Program-made: the position numbers and the translations under genes | Source: a bacterium | Lineage (GTDB): Bacteria; Actinomycetota; Thermoleophilia; Solirubrobacterales; 70-9 | Reading direction: 5' to 3' | Assembly: GCA_023251935.1 (NCBI GenBank) | Contig: JAHEXV010000001.1 | Span: forward strand, 1 to 64,000 | Length of the DNA: 64,000 nucleotides | Shown: positions 28,631 to 38,900 of the stretch, piece by piece | Position numbering within the stretch: the first letter of the stretch is position 1 | Layout of the letters: each line of letters begins with the position of its first letter | Notes under the pieces: model-generated | What the model saw: only the letters and a program-made list of their open reading frames with translations | What the model was told of the DNA's origin: nothing | Database searches by the model: none

Positions 28631-31600
28631 TCAGGCCGCCAAAGCCCGAGGGCCGAGCAGCTGGTCGAGCTCGGCCCGCAGCGCCGCCGACGGCGTGACG
28701 CGGTGCTCGTCGCCGAACCGGAGTCGCCGCGTCCCCTCGCGGGTCTCCATCTCGAGCAGGACCTCGCAGTCGCCGGGGAAGGACTCGAACAGCGACCTCA
28801 GCTCCTCGACCAGCTGAGGGCCGAACTCGGCGGCTCGGACACGGAGCAGGATCCGCTCCGGCTCGCGAGTCTTCGCCTTCGCGCGCGCCGCCGCCAGCTC
28901 GTCCTCGCCCGGCTCGAACGACTCCGCCTCGGCGACCACGAGACTCATCTCACCGCGCCCCTTGTGGTCGACCCGGCCCCGGACCAGGATCACCCGATCG
29001 AGCTGGACCTGCTCGGCCGCCTCGCTCGCCGCGTCGCGCACGAACAGCTCGGCCCTTCCCTCCAGGTCATCGAGGGTGGCGAACATCACGTAGGCGCCGC
29101 TCCGGGTTCGGACCCGCTTGGCCTCGCTGACGATCCCGCCGACGGTCACCCAGGCGCCGTCCTCCCTGGACGCCACCTCGGCGAGGCTGCAGTCGACCCG
29201 CTCCCGAAGCGCGTCGCGGACCTCGCCCAGCGGGTGGGCGGACAGGAAGGTCCCGAGCGTCTCCTTCTCGAGCCGGAGCAGCTCACGCTGGTCGAACTCG
29301 TCGGCGGGGATCGAGGGGCGGTGGACGCCCAGCGCCTCGCCCTGGGGAGCGTCAACCGGCTGCTCGCCACCCAGGTCGAAGATCGAGCCCTGGCCGTTGC
29401 GGGCATCCTCTTGCGACTTGGAGGCGCTCGCCTGGGCCGCGGAGAGCACCTCGAGCATCCCCTTGCGGCCATCGCCAGTGGAGTCCAGGGCGCCGCACTT
29501 GACCAGGCACTCGACGGCGCGCTTGTTCACGGCTCGAGCGTCGACCCGCTCGCAGAAGTCCCAGATCGAGGAGAACGGGCCGCCGCGATCCCGCGCCGCG
29601 ATGATCGCCTCGACCGCCGCGTGGCCAACGTTCTTGACCGCGTCCAGCCCGAACCGGATCGACTTGCCACTGACCACGAAACCGTGGTCGGAGGAGCTGA
29701 CGTCCGGAGGCAGGACCTCAATCCCCATCTCCTCGCACCGATTGACGAAGAACGGCACCTTGTCCTTGGTCGACATCACGGAGGAGATCACCGCCGCCAT
29801 GTACTCGGCCGGGAAGTTGGCTCGAAGGTAGGCGGTGCGGTAGGCGATCAGCGCGTAGCAGGCGGCGTGCGAGCGGTTGAAGGAGTAGTCGGCCGCCGCG
29901 GTCATCAGCGACCACAGGTCCTGAGCGACGCGCCGATCGGTCCCGGACTCGGCGAGGCCGGCGAGGAACTTGTCCTTCATCTGGGCCATCAGGTCGCGCT
30001 TCTTCTTCCCCACCGCCTTGCGCAGGTCGTCGGCCTCGGCGGGGCTGAACCCGGCCATCTGCTTGGCGATCTCCATCAGCTGCTCCTGGTAGATGCAGCA
30101 GCCGTACGTGGACTCGGTGATCGGGCGCAGGCGAGGGTCCGCGTACCTGACCGAGGTCGGGTCGCGCTTGCCGCTCGCGTAGTCGTCGATGAACCGCATC
30201 GCGCCCGGCCTGTACAGCGAGACGAGCGCGACGATGTCGTTGAAGTCGGTCGGGCGCACCCGGCGAAGCGCGTCGCGCATCCCGTCGGACTCGAGCTGGA
30301 AGACCCCGATCGAGTCCCCGCGGGCGAGCATCTCGAAGGTCTTCGGATCGTCCAGCGGGATGCCCTCGATGTCGACCGAGGCTCCCCGAGAACGCTCGAT
30401 GATCGCGACCGCGTCCTCGATCACGTCGAGGTTCCGCAGCCCGAGGAAGTCCATCTTCAGGAGGCCGATCTCCTCGATCGGGCCCATCGAGTACTGGGTG
30501 ACGATCTTGTAGGAGCGCTCGGGCTTGCCATTGGCCCCGCGCTCGCCCCCGGTGGCGCGATCCTCGGCCAGCTGGAGCGGGACGATCTCCGCCAGCGGTC
30601 GGTCGGCGATCACCACCGCCGCCGCGTGGATCGAGTTGTTGCGGACGATGCCCTCGAGCCCCTGGGCGACGTCGAGGATGCGCCTCGCGTCGGCATCCGA
30701 GTCGTAGGTGCGCTTCAGCTCCTCGCCGTCCTTCAGGCACTCCGTGAAGCTCGGGTTCCTGCCCAGCACGGGCTCCGGGATCTGCTTCGCGATTCGGTCG
30801 CCGGTCGCGTAGTCGAAGCCGAGCACCCGGGCCGCGTCGCGGGTGGCGGCCCGCGGCGCCATCTTCCCGAAGGTGATGATCTGGGCCACCGACTCGCGCC
30901 CGTACTTGTCCGCCACGTAGCGGATCACCCGCTCCCGCCCGCGGACCGAGAAGTCGATGTCGATGTCGGGCATCGACTTGCGGGCGGGGTTCAGGAAGCG
31001 CTCGAAGAGCAGCCCGTTGGCGAGCGGGTCGAGGTCGGTGATGTTGAGGCAGTAGGCGACGATCGAGCCCGCCGCCGATCCGCGCCCGGGGCCGACCGCG
31101 ATCCCGTTGTCCTTCGCGTACTTGACGAAGTCCCAGACGATCAGGAAGTAGGACTCGAACCCCATCTCGTCGATCACCCCGAGCTCGAACTCGAGCCTCT
31201 CCACCGCCTCGGCCGGCGGGGGATCGCCGTAGAGGCGTCGCAGGCCCTCGGTGGCCAGCCGCCGGAGCAGCGCGCCCGGCTCCTCTCCCTCCGGAGTCGG
31301 GAAGCTGGGCAGCAGCAGCTGGCCGAGCTCGACCTCGACCTCGCAGCGATCAGCGATCTCGAGCGTCGTCGCAACCGACTCCGGCCAGCGCGAGAACGAC
31401 TCCGCCATCTCGTCCGAGCTCTTGAGGAAGAACTCGTTGGTTTCGAAGCGGAGCTTTGGCCGCTCGACCGTCGACTTCGTCTGCACGCAGAGCAGCGCGG
31501 CGTGGTTCGAGTAGTCCTCGCGGCGCAGATAGTGAACGTCGGCGGTGGCCACCAGGGGCCGGCCGAGCTCGCCCGCGATCCGGACGATCCCCTCGTTCGC

Positions 31601-32152
31601 CTTCTCCTGTTCCGGCAGCCCGTTGGCCTGGATCTCGAAGTAGACGTTGTCGACGCCGAAGATGCCGACCAGCTCGTCGAGATGGGCGCGCGCATCCTTC
31701 GGGCGAGCCGAGATCAGCCGCTGGCAGAATCGCGACTGCAGGCACCCGGTGAGCGCGATCACGCCATCGGAGTGGCGGTCGAGGAGCTCGGGATCGACGC
31801 TTGGTTTCCCGCGCGCGAACCCCTCCAGGAAGCCCAGCGAGGTGAGCTTGACCAGGTTTCGAAACCCGGCCTCGCTGGCCGCGAGGAGGGTGAGATGGTT
31901 GCGCTCGCCGGGAGGGTCGGCGCGGCGGTCGTCGACCAGGTAGGCCTCGAGGCCGACGATCGGCTTGATCCCGTTCGCTTTGCAGGCCTTGTAGTGCTCG
32001 ACGGCCCCGTTCATGACCCCGTGGTCGGTCAGCCCCAGAGCCGGCATCTCGAGCTCCGCGGCCCGCGCCGCCATCGACCTGATCTTGCAGGCGCCGTCGA
32101 GCAGCGAGTACTCGCTGTGGACATGGAGGTGGACGGCCCCGGGGCTCGGCAT
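28631..32152 (-). CDS. dnaE: DNA polymerase III subunit alpha
   Basis: VHLHVHSEYSLLDGACKIRSMAARA...GPGRGSAAGSIVAYCLNITDLDPL...PDIDIDFSVRGRERVIRYVADKYG. Confidence 0.97.
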   Translation of the reverse strand: MPSPGAVHLHVHSEYSLLDGACKIRSMAARAAELEMPALGLTDHGVMNGAVEHYKACKANGIKPIVGLEAYLVDDRRADPPGERNHLTLLAASEAGFRNLVKLTSLGFLEGFARGKPSVDPELLDRHSDGVIALTGCLQSRFCQRLISARPKDARAHLDELVGIFGVDNVYFEIQANGLPEQEKANEGIVRIAGELGRPLVATADVHYLRREDYSNHAALLCVQTKSTVERPKLRFETNEFFLKSSDEMAESFSRWPESVATTLEIADRCEVEVELGQLLLPSFPTPEGEEPGALLRRLATEGLRRLYGDPPPAEAVERLEFELGVIDEMGFESYFLIVWDFVKYAKDNGIAVGPGRGSAAGSIVAYCLNITDLDPLANGLLFERFLNPARKSMPDIDIDFSVRGRERVIRYVADKYGRESVAQIITFGKMAPRAATRDAARVLGFDYATGDRIAKQIPEPVLGRNPSFTECLKDGEELKRTYDSDADARRILDVAQGLEGIVRNNSIHAAAVVIADRPLAEIVPLQLAEDRATGGERGANGKPERSYKIVTQYSMGPIEEIGLLKMDFLGLRNLDVIEDAVAIIERSRGASVDIEGIPLDDPKTFEMLARGDSIGVFQLESDGMRDALRRVRPTDFNDIVALVSLYRPGAMRFIDDYASGKRDPTSVRYADPRLRPITESTYGCCIYQEQLMEIAKQMAGFSPAEADDLRKAVGKKKRDLMAQMKDKFLAGLAESGTDRRVAQDLWSLMTAAADYSFNRSHAACYALIAYRTAYLRANFPAEYMAAVISSVMSTKDKVPFFVNRCEEMGIEVLPPDVSSSDHGFVVSGKSIRFGLDAVKNVGHAAVEAIIAARDRGGPFSSIWDFCERVDARAVNKRAVECLVKCGALDSTGDGRKGMLEVLSAAQASASKSQEDARNGQGSIFDLGGEQPVDAPQGEALGVHRPSIPADEFDQRELLRLEKETLGTFLSAHPLGEVRDALRERVDCSLAEVASREDGAWVTVGGIVSEAKRVRTRSGAYVMFATLDDLEGRAELFVRDAASEAAEQVQLDRVILVRGRVDHKGRGEMSLVVAEAESFEPGEDELAAARAKAKTREPERILLRVRAAEFGPQLVEELRSLFESFPGDCEVLLEMETREGTRRLRFGDEHRVTPSAALRAELDQLLGPRALAA

Positions 32153-32266
32153 CGTCGCCTGATCATGTCAATCCGCTCAGATGCCACCGGCCCGGGATCT
32201 CGCAGCGTGGGAGGATTCGGTGCGATCGGTCGAGCCCCGTCTCGCGACCACTAAGCTGCCCGCCCC

Positions 32267-33208
32267 ATGAAGGCCCTGGTCAGCGGCGGAGCGGGTTTCA
32301 TCGGCTCCCACCTGGTCGACGCGCTGGTGGAGCGAGGAGACCAGGTGACCGTGGTCGACGACCTCTCGACCGGGCGACGGGAGAACCTCGAGACCCCCAC
32401 CGGCCGGCGGGCCGAGCTGGTCGAGGTTGACGTCACCGACGCGGCCGCGATCGCGGACACGTTCGAGCGCCGGGGCCCGGAGCTGGTCTTCCACCTCGCC
32501 GCCCAGATCGATGTGCGACGCTCGGTCACCGATCCGGTCTTCGACCTGAACGTCAACGTCGGGGGGACGCTCAACCTGCTCGAGGCGGCACGGACGACGG
32601 GCGCCCGGGGGTTCTTGCTGGCCTCCACCGGAGGCGCGGTCTACGGCGAGGGCGCCGGCCTCGCGCTGCCCCTCGACGAGAGCGCCGCGTGCCGGCCCGA
32701 CGCGCCCTACGGGCAGAGCAAGTTCGCGGCCGAGGGCTACGCCTCGCTGTTCGGGCGCCTGTACGGACTGCGAGCCACCGCGCTTCGGCTCGGCAACGTG
32801 TACGGGCCGCGCCAGGATCCCCTCGGGGAGGCCGGGGTGGTGGCGATCTTCTGCGGGGCACTGCTCACCGACGGCACCCCCCGCGTGTTCGGCGACGGCC
32901 ACCAGACCCGGGACTACATCTACGTCGGCGACGTGGTCGAGGCATTCCTGGCCGCGGGCGCATCCGAGGCGTCCGGGACCTACAACGTGGGCACCGGAGT
33001 CGAGACCAGTGTGCTCGAGCTCGGCGAGCTGATCGGCGGCGTCTGCGAGCGCCCGTTCGAGCCCGAGCTGGCGCCCGCGCGGGCGGGCGAGGTCCAGCGG
33101 ATCGCGATCGACTCAAGCCGGGCCGCGGCCGACTTCGGCTGGAGCGCGCGCACCGCGCTCGTCGACGGCCTCCGGACTACGGCGGCATCGTTCGCGACCG
33201 CTAGCTGA
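32267..33208 (+). CDS. galE: NAD-dependent epimerase/dehydratase (UDP-glucose 4-epimerase-like)
   Basis: MKALVSGGAGFIGSHLVDALVERGDQVTVVDDLSTGRRENL...YGQSKFAAEGY...RLGNVYGPRQDP. Confidence 0.88.
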   Translation: MKALVSGGAGFIGSHLVDALVERGDQVTVVDDLSTGRRENLETPTGRRAELVEVDVTDAAAIADTFERRGPELVFHLAAQIDVRRSVTDPVFDLNVNVGGTLNLLEAARTTGARGFLLASTGGAVYGEGAGLALPLDESAACRPDAPYGQSKFAAEGYASLFGRLYGLRATALRLGNVYGPRQDPLGEAGVVAIFCGALLTDGTPRVFGDGHQTRDYIYVGDVVEAFLAAGASEASGTYNVGTGVETSVLELGELIGGVCERPFEPELAPARAGEVQRIAIDSSRAAADFGWSARTALVDGLRTTAASFATAS

Positions 33209-33995
33209 GCGGCCCGCCGGCCGACTCGTCGTCCGGCTCCGCTAGCCCGAGGAGCCGGCGCTCGGCATCCTGGATCCGGCGAGCGACCTCGGCCTCGGTC
33301 CGGGCGGCGGCGGTCATCCGCGCCTCCCAGTCGACGGCGCGGGCGGCGGTCTCCGCGGCCTCCGCCATCCGCCCCTCCATCCGGGCGGCCCGCTCCTCGA
33401 CCCCCCGCACCCGACGCTCGGTCTCGCCAACCTCGGCGATCGCGCGCTCGATCCGCGCGGTCGCCTGCTCGACTCTGGCCACGGCATCCTCCGTGTGGCG
33501 CTCGGTCCCGGCGAGCGTCTCGGTCGCCTCGGAGATGAACCGAACCGCCCTCGACTCGGCTTCCCGGATCGAGGCGAGCGCATCCCCCACGGCGCGTTCG
33601 AGGAGATCGCGCTGGGCACCGGCGTCGACGCCCGGCCCGGCGGATCGGCCGGCCAGCTCTTCGAGCTGGACCTGGGCCGCGCCCAGCCGCTCTCCGACCT
33701 CGGCGGCGAGGCGCTCGATCGCCATCTCGAGGCGCCGCTCGACCTCGCCCTGGAGCTGCCCCTTCTCGACACCCAGCCGGATCAGGGCGTCGTCGACCCG
33801 CTCGGCGGCGATCCGGCTGAGCCGGTCCTCGGCGGCGCGCAGGGCGGCCCGCTCCTGCTGCTCGAGTCGCTCCATCGCCTCGCGCAGCATCTCGCCGATC
33901 GACGTCCGCGCGGCGGCGACCCTGTCGCGCAGGCGATCGTCGGCCCCTCCTGACCCCTCGCCGGGCTCGAACGGCTCGCGCTTCTCGTCGCCCAC
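33201..33995 (-). CDS. Coiled-coil protein of unknown function
   Basis: 264 aa, Ala/Glu/Arg-rich heptad-like sequence; 8-nt convergent overlap with the galE-like gene. Confidence 0.65.
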   Translation of the reverse strand: MGDEKREPFEPGEGSGGADDRLRDRVAAARTSIGEMLREAMERLEQQERAALRAAEDRLSRIAAERVDDALIRLGVEKGQLQGEVERRLEMAIERLAAEVGERLGAAQVQLEELAGRSAGPGVDAGAQRDLLERAVGDALASIREAESRAVRFISEATETLAGTERHTEDAVARVEQATARIERAIAEVGETERRVRGVEERAARMEGRMAEAAETAARAVDWEARMTAAARTEAEVARRIQDAERRLLGLAEPDDESAGGPLS

Positions 33996-34084
33996 GGCCC
34001 GCGAATGGTCCTATACGCATCGGTCGGCCCGAAGCGGGCGAGGTCCCGTCGCTCCTCCGCCCGTCCGAACGCTAGCTTGAGCCG

Positions 34085-36097
34085 GTGCGCGCGCTCCCCG
34101 ACGCCCCCAGCGGCGCCCCCGGCGAAGGCAGCGCTCGGCGGTCCGCTCGGCTCGAGCCGGCCGCGCTGCTGCCGCTGGTCGTCCTGACCGTCGTGTGGTG
34201 CTGGTGGAGCGCCAAGTCGGGCGGGTTCTTCGGCACCGTGCTGCTCCCGGGCACGGTGGTCCTCTGCGCGACGCTCGCCCTGCTCGCCTGGATCGCCCCC
34301 TGGCGGGGCAACCTGCGCGCCTCGCCGGCGGTGGCGGTGGCCGCGGGAGCGCTGATCGCGCTCGGCGGGTGGGCCGCCCTCTCGGCCGCCTGGAGCCCGG
34401 CTCCCGAGATCGCGATCGCCGATGCGCAGCGCATCCTCGCCTACGCGGTCGCCTTCGGCCTCGGCCTCGGCCTCGGCGACCTGCTGGGTGGCCGCGTCCA
34501 CCTGGCGCTCGTCCCGCTGACGGTCGCGGGGATGCTCGCTGGAGCGATCGCCGTGATCGGCATGCACGGCGGCGACAACCCGGGTCACTACCTGGACACC
34601 GACGGGACGCTCGAGTTCCCGTTCGGCTATCGGAACGCGAACGCCGCCTTCTTCTTGATCGCGCTGTGGCCGGCGCTCGGTCTCGCGGCGCGTCGCGGCG
34701 GGCTCGTGATCGGGCGCGCCGCGGCGCTGGCGAGCGCCACCCTCTGCCTCTGCATGGGGATGCTGAGCCAGAGCCGCGGGTCGATGATCGCCGGGGCGCT
34801 CGCCCTCTGCGTGTATGTGGCCTTCTCGCGCGACCGGGCCCGGCGCCTCGCCTGGCTGGCCGCGGCGGTGCTCCCAGCGTTGATCGTCCTCCCGGCGCTG
34901 ACCGACCTCTATCAGGCGGCGAACGGCGGCGCCCCGCTCCACTCGCTCGGCGGGGAGCTTCGGCGCGCCGCGAACGCGGCGGCCTTGAGCACCGCGGTCG
35001 CGCTGGTCGTCGGGGCGGCGCTGGCCTGGCTCGAGACGCGCCTCCCGGCCTCCGCGCGGGCCGGCAGGGCCGCCGATCGGATCGCGCTCGGGGGCCTGGT
35101 CGCGATCGTCCTCGGCGGGTCGATCACCTTCGTCGCCGTCGTCGGCGACCCGCTCGACTGGCTCGGCCGGAGGGCATCCGAGTTTCGCGCCGGGGAGTCC
35201 TCGCAGCCGATCGGCAAGGCAAGCCGGTTCACCCTCAACGCTCGCACCGGCCGAGGCGAGCTGTGGCGGATCGCGCTGCTCAACTTCCGACACCACCCGG
35301 TGCTCGGCGACGGCGCCGGCGGGTACCGCTACACCTATCTGCGGGAACGGCGGGCGGATGCACCGCCGGCGGTTCGCGATGCCCACAGCGTCGAGCTCGA
35401 GAACCTGTCCGAGCTCGGGATCGTGGGGCTGGCCCTGTTCGCGAGCGCGATCGCCGGGGCCGGGGCCGGGGCCGTCCGGGCCCGGAGGATCGGCCCGGCC
35501 GCGGCCTGGGTGTCGGCGTTCGCGCTCACCGCCGGCGCCTACTGGCTGGCCCACTCTTCGCTCGACTGGTTCTGGCCCTATCCGGCGGTGACCGCGCCGG
35601 TCTTCGCCCTGCTCGGCTCGGCCTGCGCGCCTGCGGTGGGGGCCGATCGGCCCGCTCCCGGGCGGGGCCGATGGCGCCTGATCGCGGCCGCCGGGGCGAT
35701 CGCGCTGGCGGTGTCGACCGTGCCCCCGTTCCTCAGCCAGCGCTACGTCGACGACGCCTACGACACCTGGCGGTCGGATCCCGCCCGTGCCTACGACGAC
35801 CTCGACCGAGCGCGCTCGCTCAACCCCCTGAGCGTCGATCCGCTGCTCGCCGAGGGCGCGATCGCCCGCGCCAACGGGGATCGCGAGCGCGCCATCGACG
35901 CTTTCCGCGATGCGATCGCGAAGCGCCCCGAGGAGTGGGTGTCGTACTACCTGCTCGCGGTGCTCCACGAGCGCGGGGATCCGGCGCTGGCGCGCCGCGA
36001 GCTGGCCGCAGCGCGGGCCCGCGATCCCCACAACGCCGAGGTCGCGGCGCTGGCCGACAAGCTGCGTTCCAGTTCCCCCGACAATGCGAGGCAATGA
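34085..36097 (+). CDS. O-antigen ligase/polymerase family membrane protein with C-terminal TPR-like region
   Basis: GTG start; many TM helices; NPGHYLDTDGTLEFPFGYRNANAAFFLIALWPALGL...LNFRHHPVLGDGAGGYRYTYLRERR...AHSVELENLSELGIVGLALF. Confidence 0.82.
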   Translation: MRALPDAPSGAPGEGSARRSARLEPAALLPLVVLTVVWCWWSAKSGGFFGTVLLPGTVVLCATLALLAWIAPWRGNLRASPAVAVAAGALIALGGWAALSAAWSPAPEIAIADAQRILAYAVAFGLGLGLGDLLGGRVHLALVPLTVAGMLAGAIAVIGMHGGDNPGHYLDTDGTLEFPFGYRNANAAFFLIALWPALGLAARRGGLVIGRAAALASATLCLCMGMLSQSRGSMIAGALALCVYVAFSRDRARRLAWLAAAVLPALIVLPALTDLYQAANGGAPLHSLGGELRRAANAAALSTAVALVVGAALAWLETRLPASARAGRAADRIALGGLVAIVLGGSITFVAVVGDPLDWLGRRASEFRAGESSQPIGKASRFTLNARTGRGELWRIALLNFRHHPVLGDGAGGYRYTYLRERRADAPPAVRDAHSVELENLSELGIVGLALFASAIAGAGAGAVRARRIGPAAAWVSAFALTAGAYWLAHSSLDWFWPYPAVTAPVFALLGSACAPAVGADRPAPGRGRWRLIAAAGAIALAVSTVPPFLSQRYVDDAYDTWRSDPARAYDDLDRARSLNPLSVDPLLAEGAIARANGDRERAIDAFRDAIAKRPEEWVSYYLLAVLHERGDPALARRELAAARARDPHNAEVAALADKLRSSSPDNARQ

Positions 36098-36113
36098 GGG
36101 AGGAGGTGCCGGG

Positions 36114-36226
36114 GAACTGCGGCGGATCGTGTCCGGTGGACGGACGCGACGGGGACGCAGTTCGGATCGCTGGCCGAATTGTGGCGCGGCGTGTCCGGTG
36201 GACGGACGCAACGGGACACGGTTCGG
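36114..36226. repeat. Tandem pair of imperfect hairpin repeats sharing the 19-nt core GTGTCCGGTGGACGGACGC
   Basis: Core at 36129-36147 and 36191-36209; outer arms GAACTGCG/CGCAGTTC (36114-36121/36156-36163) and CCGAATTGTG/CACGGTTCGG (36174-36183/36217-36226, two G.U). Confidence 0.75.
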
Positions 36227-36262
36227 TTGGCGGGCGCGCCCCGGCGCTTTCGCACCATCGAT

Positions 36263-36299
36263 GGCCGAGTTGCGTCGACTAGACGAACGCAACTCGGCC
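36263..36299. repeat. Perfect 13-bp inverted repeat hairpin GGCCGAGTTGCGT-N11-ACGCAACTCGGCC
   Basis: Direct inspection; no U-tract follows. Confidence 0.9.
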
Positions 36300-36384
36300 C
36301 TCGGCGAGGCCTACGCAGCCTCGCTCCCCTACCCAGCCCTAAGCAATTCGATCGCGCTCGTGCCCGTGGCCAGCGCAGCCGCCC

Positions 36385-36978
36385 TCAGGCGATGTCGATC
36401 ATCCCGCCCTGGAGCGCGAGCGCCACCGCCTGCGCCCGGGTGCGCGCGCCGAGCTTCGCCTTCGCGTTGCGAACGTGCGTCTGGACGGTGGCGGGCGAAA
36501 GCTCGAGCATCCCCGCGATCTGCTCGTCGGTGGCCCCCGCGGCGAGCAGCGCGAGCACCTCGCGCTCCCGCGAGGTCGGGCCACCGCGAGTGAAGCGCGA
36601 CACGTGGTTGGCGGGCTGGCTCTTGCGATTCGGCTCCGGCTGGGCCTCGGGCTCGCTGATCCTGGCCCCGCCGGGCGAGAGGATCAGCAGGTGGCGCCCT
36701 GGCAGCACGTTGGCGGTCACGGTGATGTGGACCTCGTCGGTGGCGGCGGCCTGCGAGCTGAGCTCGAACGGCCCCGCGTGCCCGCCGCCTTCGCGGAAGG
36801 CCCGCCAGACGTGGTCGACCCGCGAGCGCATGCCCGTGGCAAGGAAGTCGTCGAAGGTCCGGCCGACCACCGCCCTGCGCGGCAGTCCCAGCAGGCGGCA
36901 CGCCGCCAGGTTCGCCTCCAGGCACCGGCGATCGTCGTCGACGACCATGATCGCGAGCTGGGCCGGCACCCCGGCCAT
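36385..36978 (-). CDS. PAS-like sensor with C-terminal LuxR HTH
   Basis: IMVVDDDRRCLEANLAACRLLGLPRRAVVGRTFDDFLA (PAS-like); LTSREREVLALLAAGATDEQIAGMLELSPATVQTHVRNAKAKLGARTRAQAVALAL (first residues as TSRER in translation). Confidence 0.82.
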   Translation of the reverse strand: MAGVPAQLAIMVVDDDRRCLEANLAACRLLGLPRRAVVGRTFDDFLATGMRSRVDHVWRAFREGGGHAGPFELSSQAAATDEVHITVTANVLPGRHLLILSPGGARISEPEAQPEPNRKSQPANHVSRFTRGGPTSREREVLALLAAGATDEQIAGMLELSPATVQTHVRNAKAKLGARTRAQAVALALQGGMIDIA

Positions 36979-37009
36979 CGCCCCGCCGCCGCTTGAACTG
37001 GCGCCCCGC

Positions 37010-38482
37010 CTAGTCACTGGCCTCGCCGACAATGAACCTCCGTTCCGGCGCCCGCAGCGCTCGATGAGCGTCGCGACCCGCCTCGAAGAGGGTCTCGACG
37101 ATGATCAGCCAGTCCGCGAGCACGGACCGGCGCTTGACATAGAAGAGGTCGTGGCACAGCTTCCACGCCGTGCCGAGCTCGGATCCCGCGTAGCCGCAGC
37201 GCAGCTGCGCCCAGCCGGTGATCCCGGGCTTGACGAGGTGGCGGCGCGTGTAGTGAGGAAAGCGCCGCTCGAGATCGGTGACGATCTCGGGCCGTTCGGG
37301 CCGTGGGCCGACCAGGGTCATCTCCCCCCGCAGGACGTTCCAGAGCTGGGGGATCTCGTCGAGATGCGTCCTGCGCAGCATCCTCCCGAGCCGGGTCACC
37401 CGCTCGTCGCCCGGCGCGCACCACTGCGGACCGGCGGCCTCTGCGTCAGGCACCATCGTCCGCAGCTTGAGGACGTAGAACTCGCGCCCCCGCTCCCCGA
37501 CCCGCCGCTGCCGATAGAGCACCGGGCCCGAATCCGTGAGCTTGATCGCGATCGCCAGCACGGCGACGAAGGGAAGCGCCAGGATCGCGGACGGCAAGGC
37601 GATCGCGAGGTCGGAGGCGCGCTTCCAAAGCGGGGAGGTCGGCCGGAAGCGCGGGTGCATCATGTAGCGGAACCACGCCGAGTCGATCGTCCCGAGCGGC
37701 ACGTGACCGAGCGCCTCCTCGTACAGCTGAGAAGCCTCGATCATCCTCACCGGCAGGTCGAGGCAGGCATCGGCGATCAGCGCGCAGGGATCGACACCCC
37801 CGTCGGCGCCGCCGCGCTGCTCGCTGGGCTCCTCCCGGGCCCAGACGAGCAACTCGATCCTCCGCGCGATCACCGCCGCGCGGACCCCATCGAGCGTGCC
37901 GAGGCACTCGAGCCCGCTCGAGTGCTCGGCAGGCGCGGCGGCGCCGAACCATCCGACCACCTCGTACCCCCGAATCCCGGCCGCCCGGAGCTCGGCCGCG
38001 AGGTCGGACGCGAACCCTGCCGATCCGACCACCGCCACCCGCGCCGGGCGACCCTCCTGGAAATGCACCGTCATCCATGCCCCGAGCGCCAATACGAGCC
38101 AGGCGCCGATGACCGACGGCTCCAGGGGTCCCAGAGCCACGTGGTCGCCGGCGCCCAGCTCGAGCACCAAAGCCAGCAAGGCGCCAAGAACGGGCGCCAC
38201 CAGGGCGAGCGCGATTCGCGCCGCCGGCATCAGGTCGAGCGGCAGCGCGCAGCGCTCCACCAGCTGCAGCGTGACCAGCATCGCGGCCGCCAGCACCACC
38301 GCGTAACCGACTTGCCCCAGGTGCAGATAGGCGATCACCCCGGCGGCCAGGGCCGGCATCACCTTCAGCGCGATCAGGTCGAGAAGGCGCTGGGCCTCGA
38401 GCGCGCGCAGCGCGCGGGGGGGCCGATCGTCGGCCAACGGATAACCGTTGGTGTCAGCGATTACGCCTTCCCTGGCGGACAC
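37010..38482 (-). CDS. Exopolysaccharide sugar phosphotransferase (undecaprenyl-phosphate glycosylphosphotransferase, WbaP/WcaJ-like)
   Basis: [62 protein letters not shown]...[30 protein letters not shown]...[16 protein letters not shown]. Confidence 0.92.
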   Translation of the reverse strand: MSAREGVIADTNGYPLADDRPPRALRALEAQRLLDLIALKVMPALAAGVIAYLHLGQVGYAVVLAAAMLVTLQLVERCALPLDLMPAARIALALVAPVLGALLALVLELGAGDHVALGPLEPSVIGAWLVLALGAWMTVHFQEGRPARVAVVGSAGFASDLAAELRAAGIRGYEVVGWFGAAAPAEHSSGLECLGTLDGVRAAVIARRIELLVWAREEPSEQRGGADGGVDPCALIADACLDLPVRMIEASQLYEEALGHVPLGTIDSAWFRYMMHPRFRPTSPLWKRASDLAIALPSAILALPFVAVLAIAIKLTDSGPVLYRQRRVGERGREFYVLKLRTMVPDAEAAGPQWCAPGDERVTRLGRMLRRTHLDEIPQLWNVLRGEMTLVGPRPERPEIVTDLERRFPHYTRRHLVKPGITGWAQLRCGYAGSELGTAWKLCHDLFYVKRRSVLADWLIIVETLFEAGRDAHRALRAPERRFIVGEASD

Positions 38483-38538
38483 GATCTGCTCCTCGGGTCT
38501 GGTCTCGTTCGCGGTTGCCGTGATCTGGTGGCCTTGGG

Positions 38539-38862
38539 CTAGGAAGACGAACGCTTTGCCGGATCGGACAGGCGTCGCAGGGCGAAGCCAGCGCCGAGCA
38601 GGGCGGCCGCCGCGAGCGCCAGGACGCCGATGTCGAGCCCGGTGAAGGGCAGATTGCCGATCGTGCTGCGACTCGGCGCGGAGGGCCCGCTGCCGCCGCC
38701 TCCGCCCACAGAGATCTGGTGGTTCTGGGGCTCATACTGGGCGTGGCTGGGCGATGCGGCCGTGGCCATCGACGGAGCCGCAAGCGCAAGGACAAGCAGC
38801 CCGGCGGCGAGCCACACGGCGGGACGACGTCGTCTGGACGAACCAAAGTGCCGGTTGATCAT
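38539..38862 (-). CDS. Small LPXTG-type (LPFTG) sortase-substrate surface protein
   Basis: Signal peptide MINRHFGSSRRRRPAVWLAAGLLVLALAAPSMATAA; GNLPFTG + hydrophobic LDIGVLALAAAALLGAGFAL + RRLSDPAKR. Confidence 0.85.
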   Translation of the reverse strand: MINRHFGSSRRRRPAVWLAAGLLVLALAAPSMATAASPSHAQYEPQNHQISVGGGGGSGPSAPSRSTIGNLPFTGLDIGVLALAAAALLGAGFALRRLSDPAKRSSS

Positions 38863-38900
38863 TGAGATGATTGCTCCTGCCGCTATGCAAACGGCTGTAC

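Noticed and set aside
28703-32254. 1183-aa plus-strand ORF antisense to dnaE
   Set aside because: High-GC shadow ORF: low-complexity Arg/Gly/Leu/Val/Asp composition, no recognisable domain, while the minus strand encodes intact DnaE.
36100-36384. Short ORFs across the repeat block (e.g. 35910..36593)
   Set aside because: Composition biased, overlapping the real flanking genes and the palindromes; better explained as non-coding repeats.
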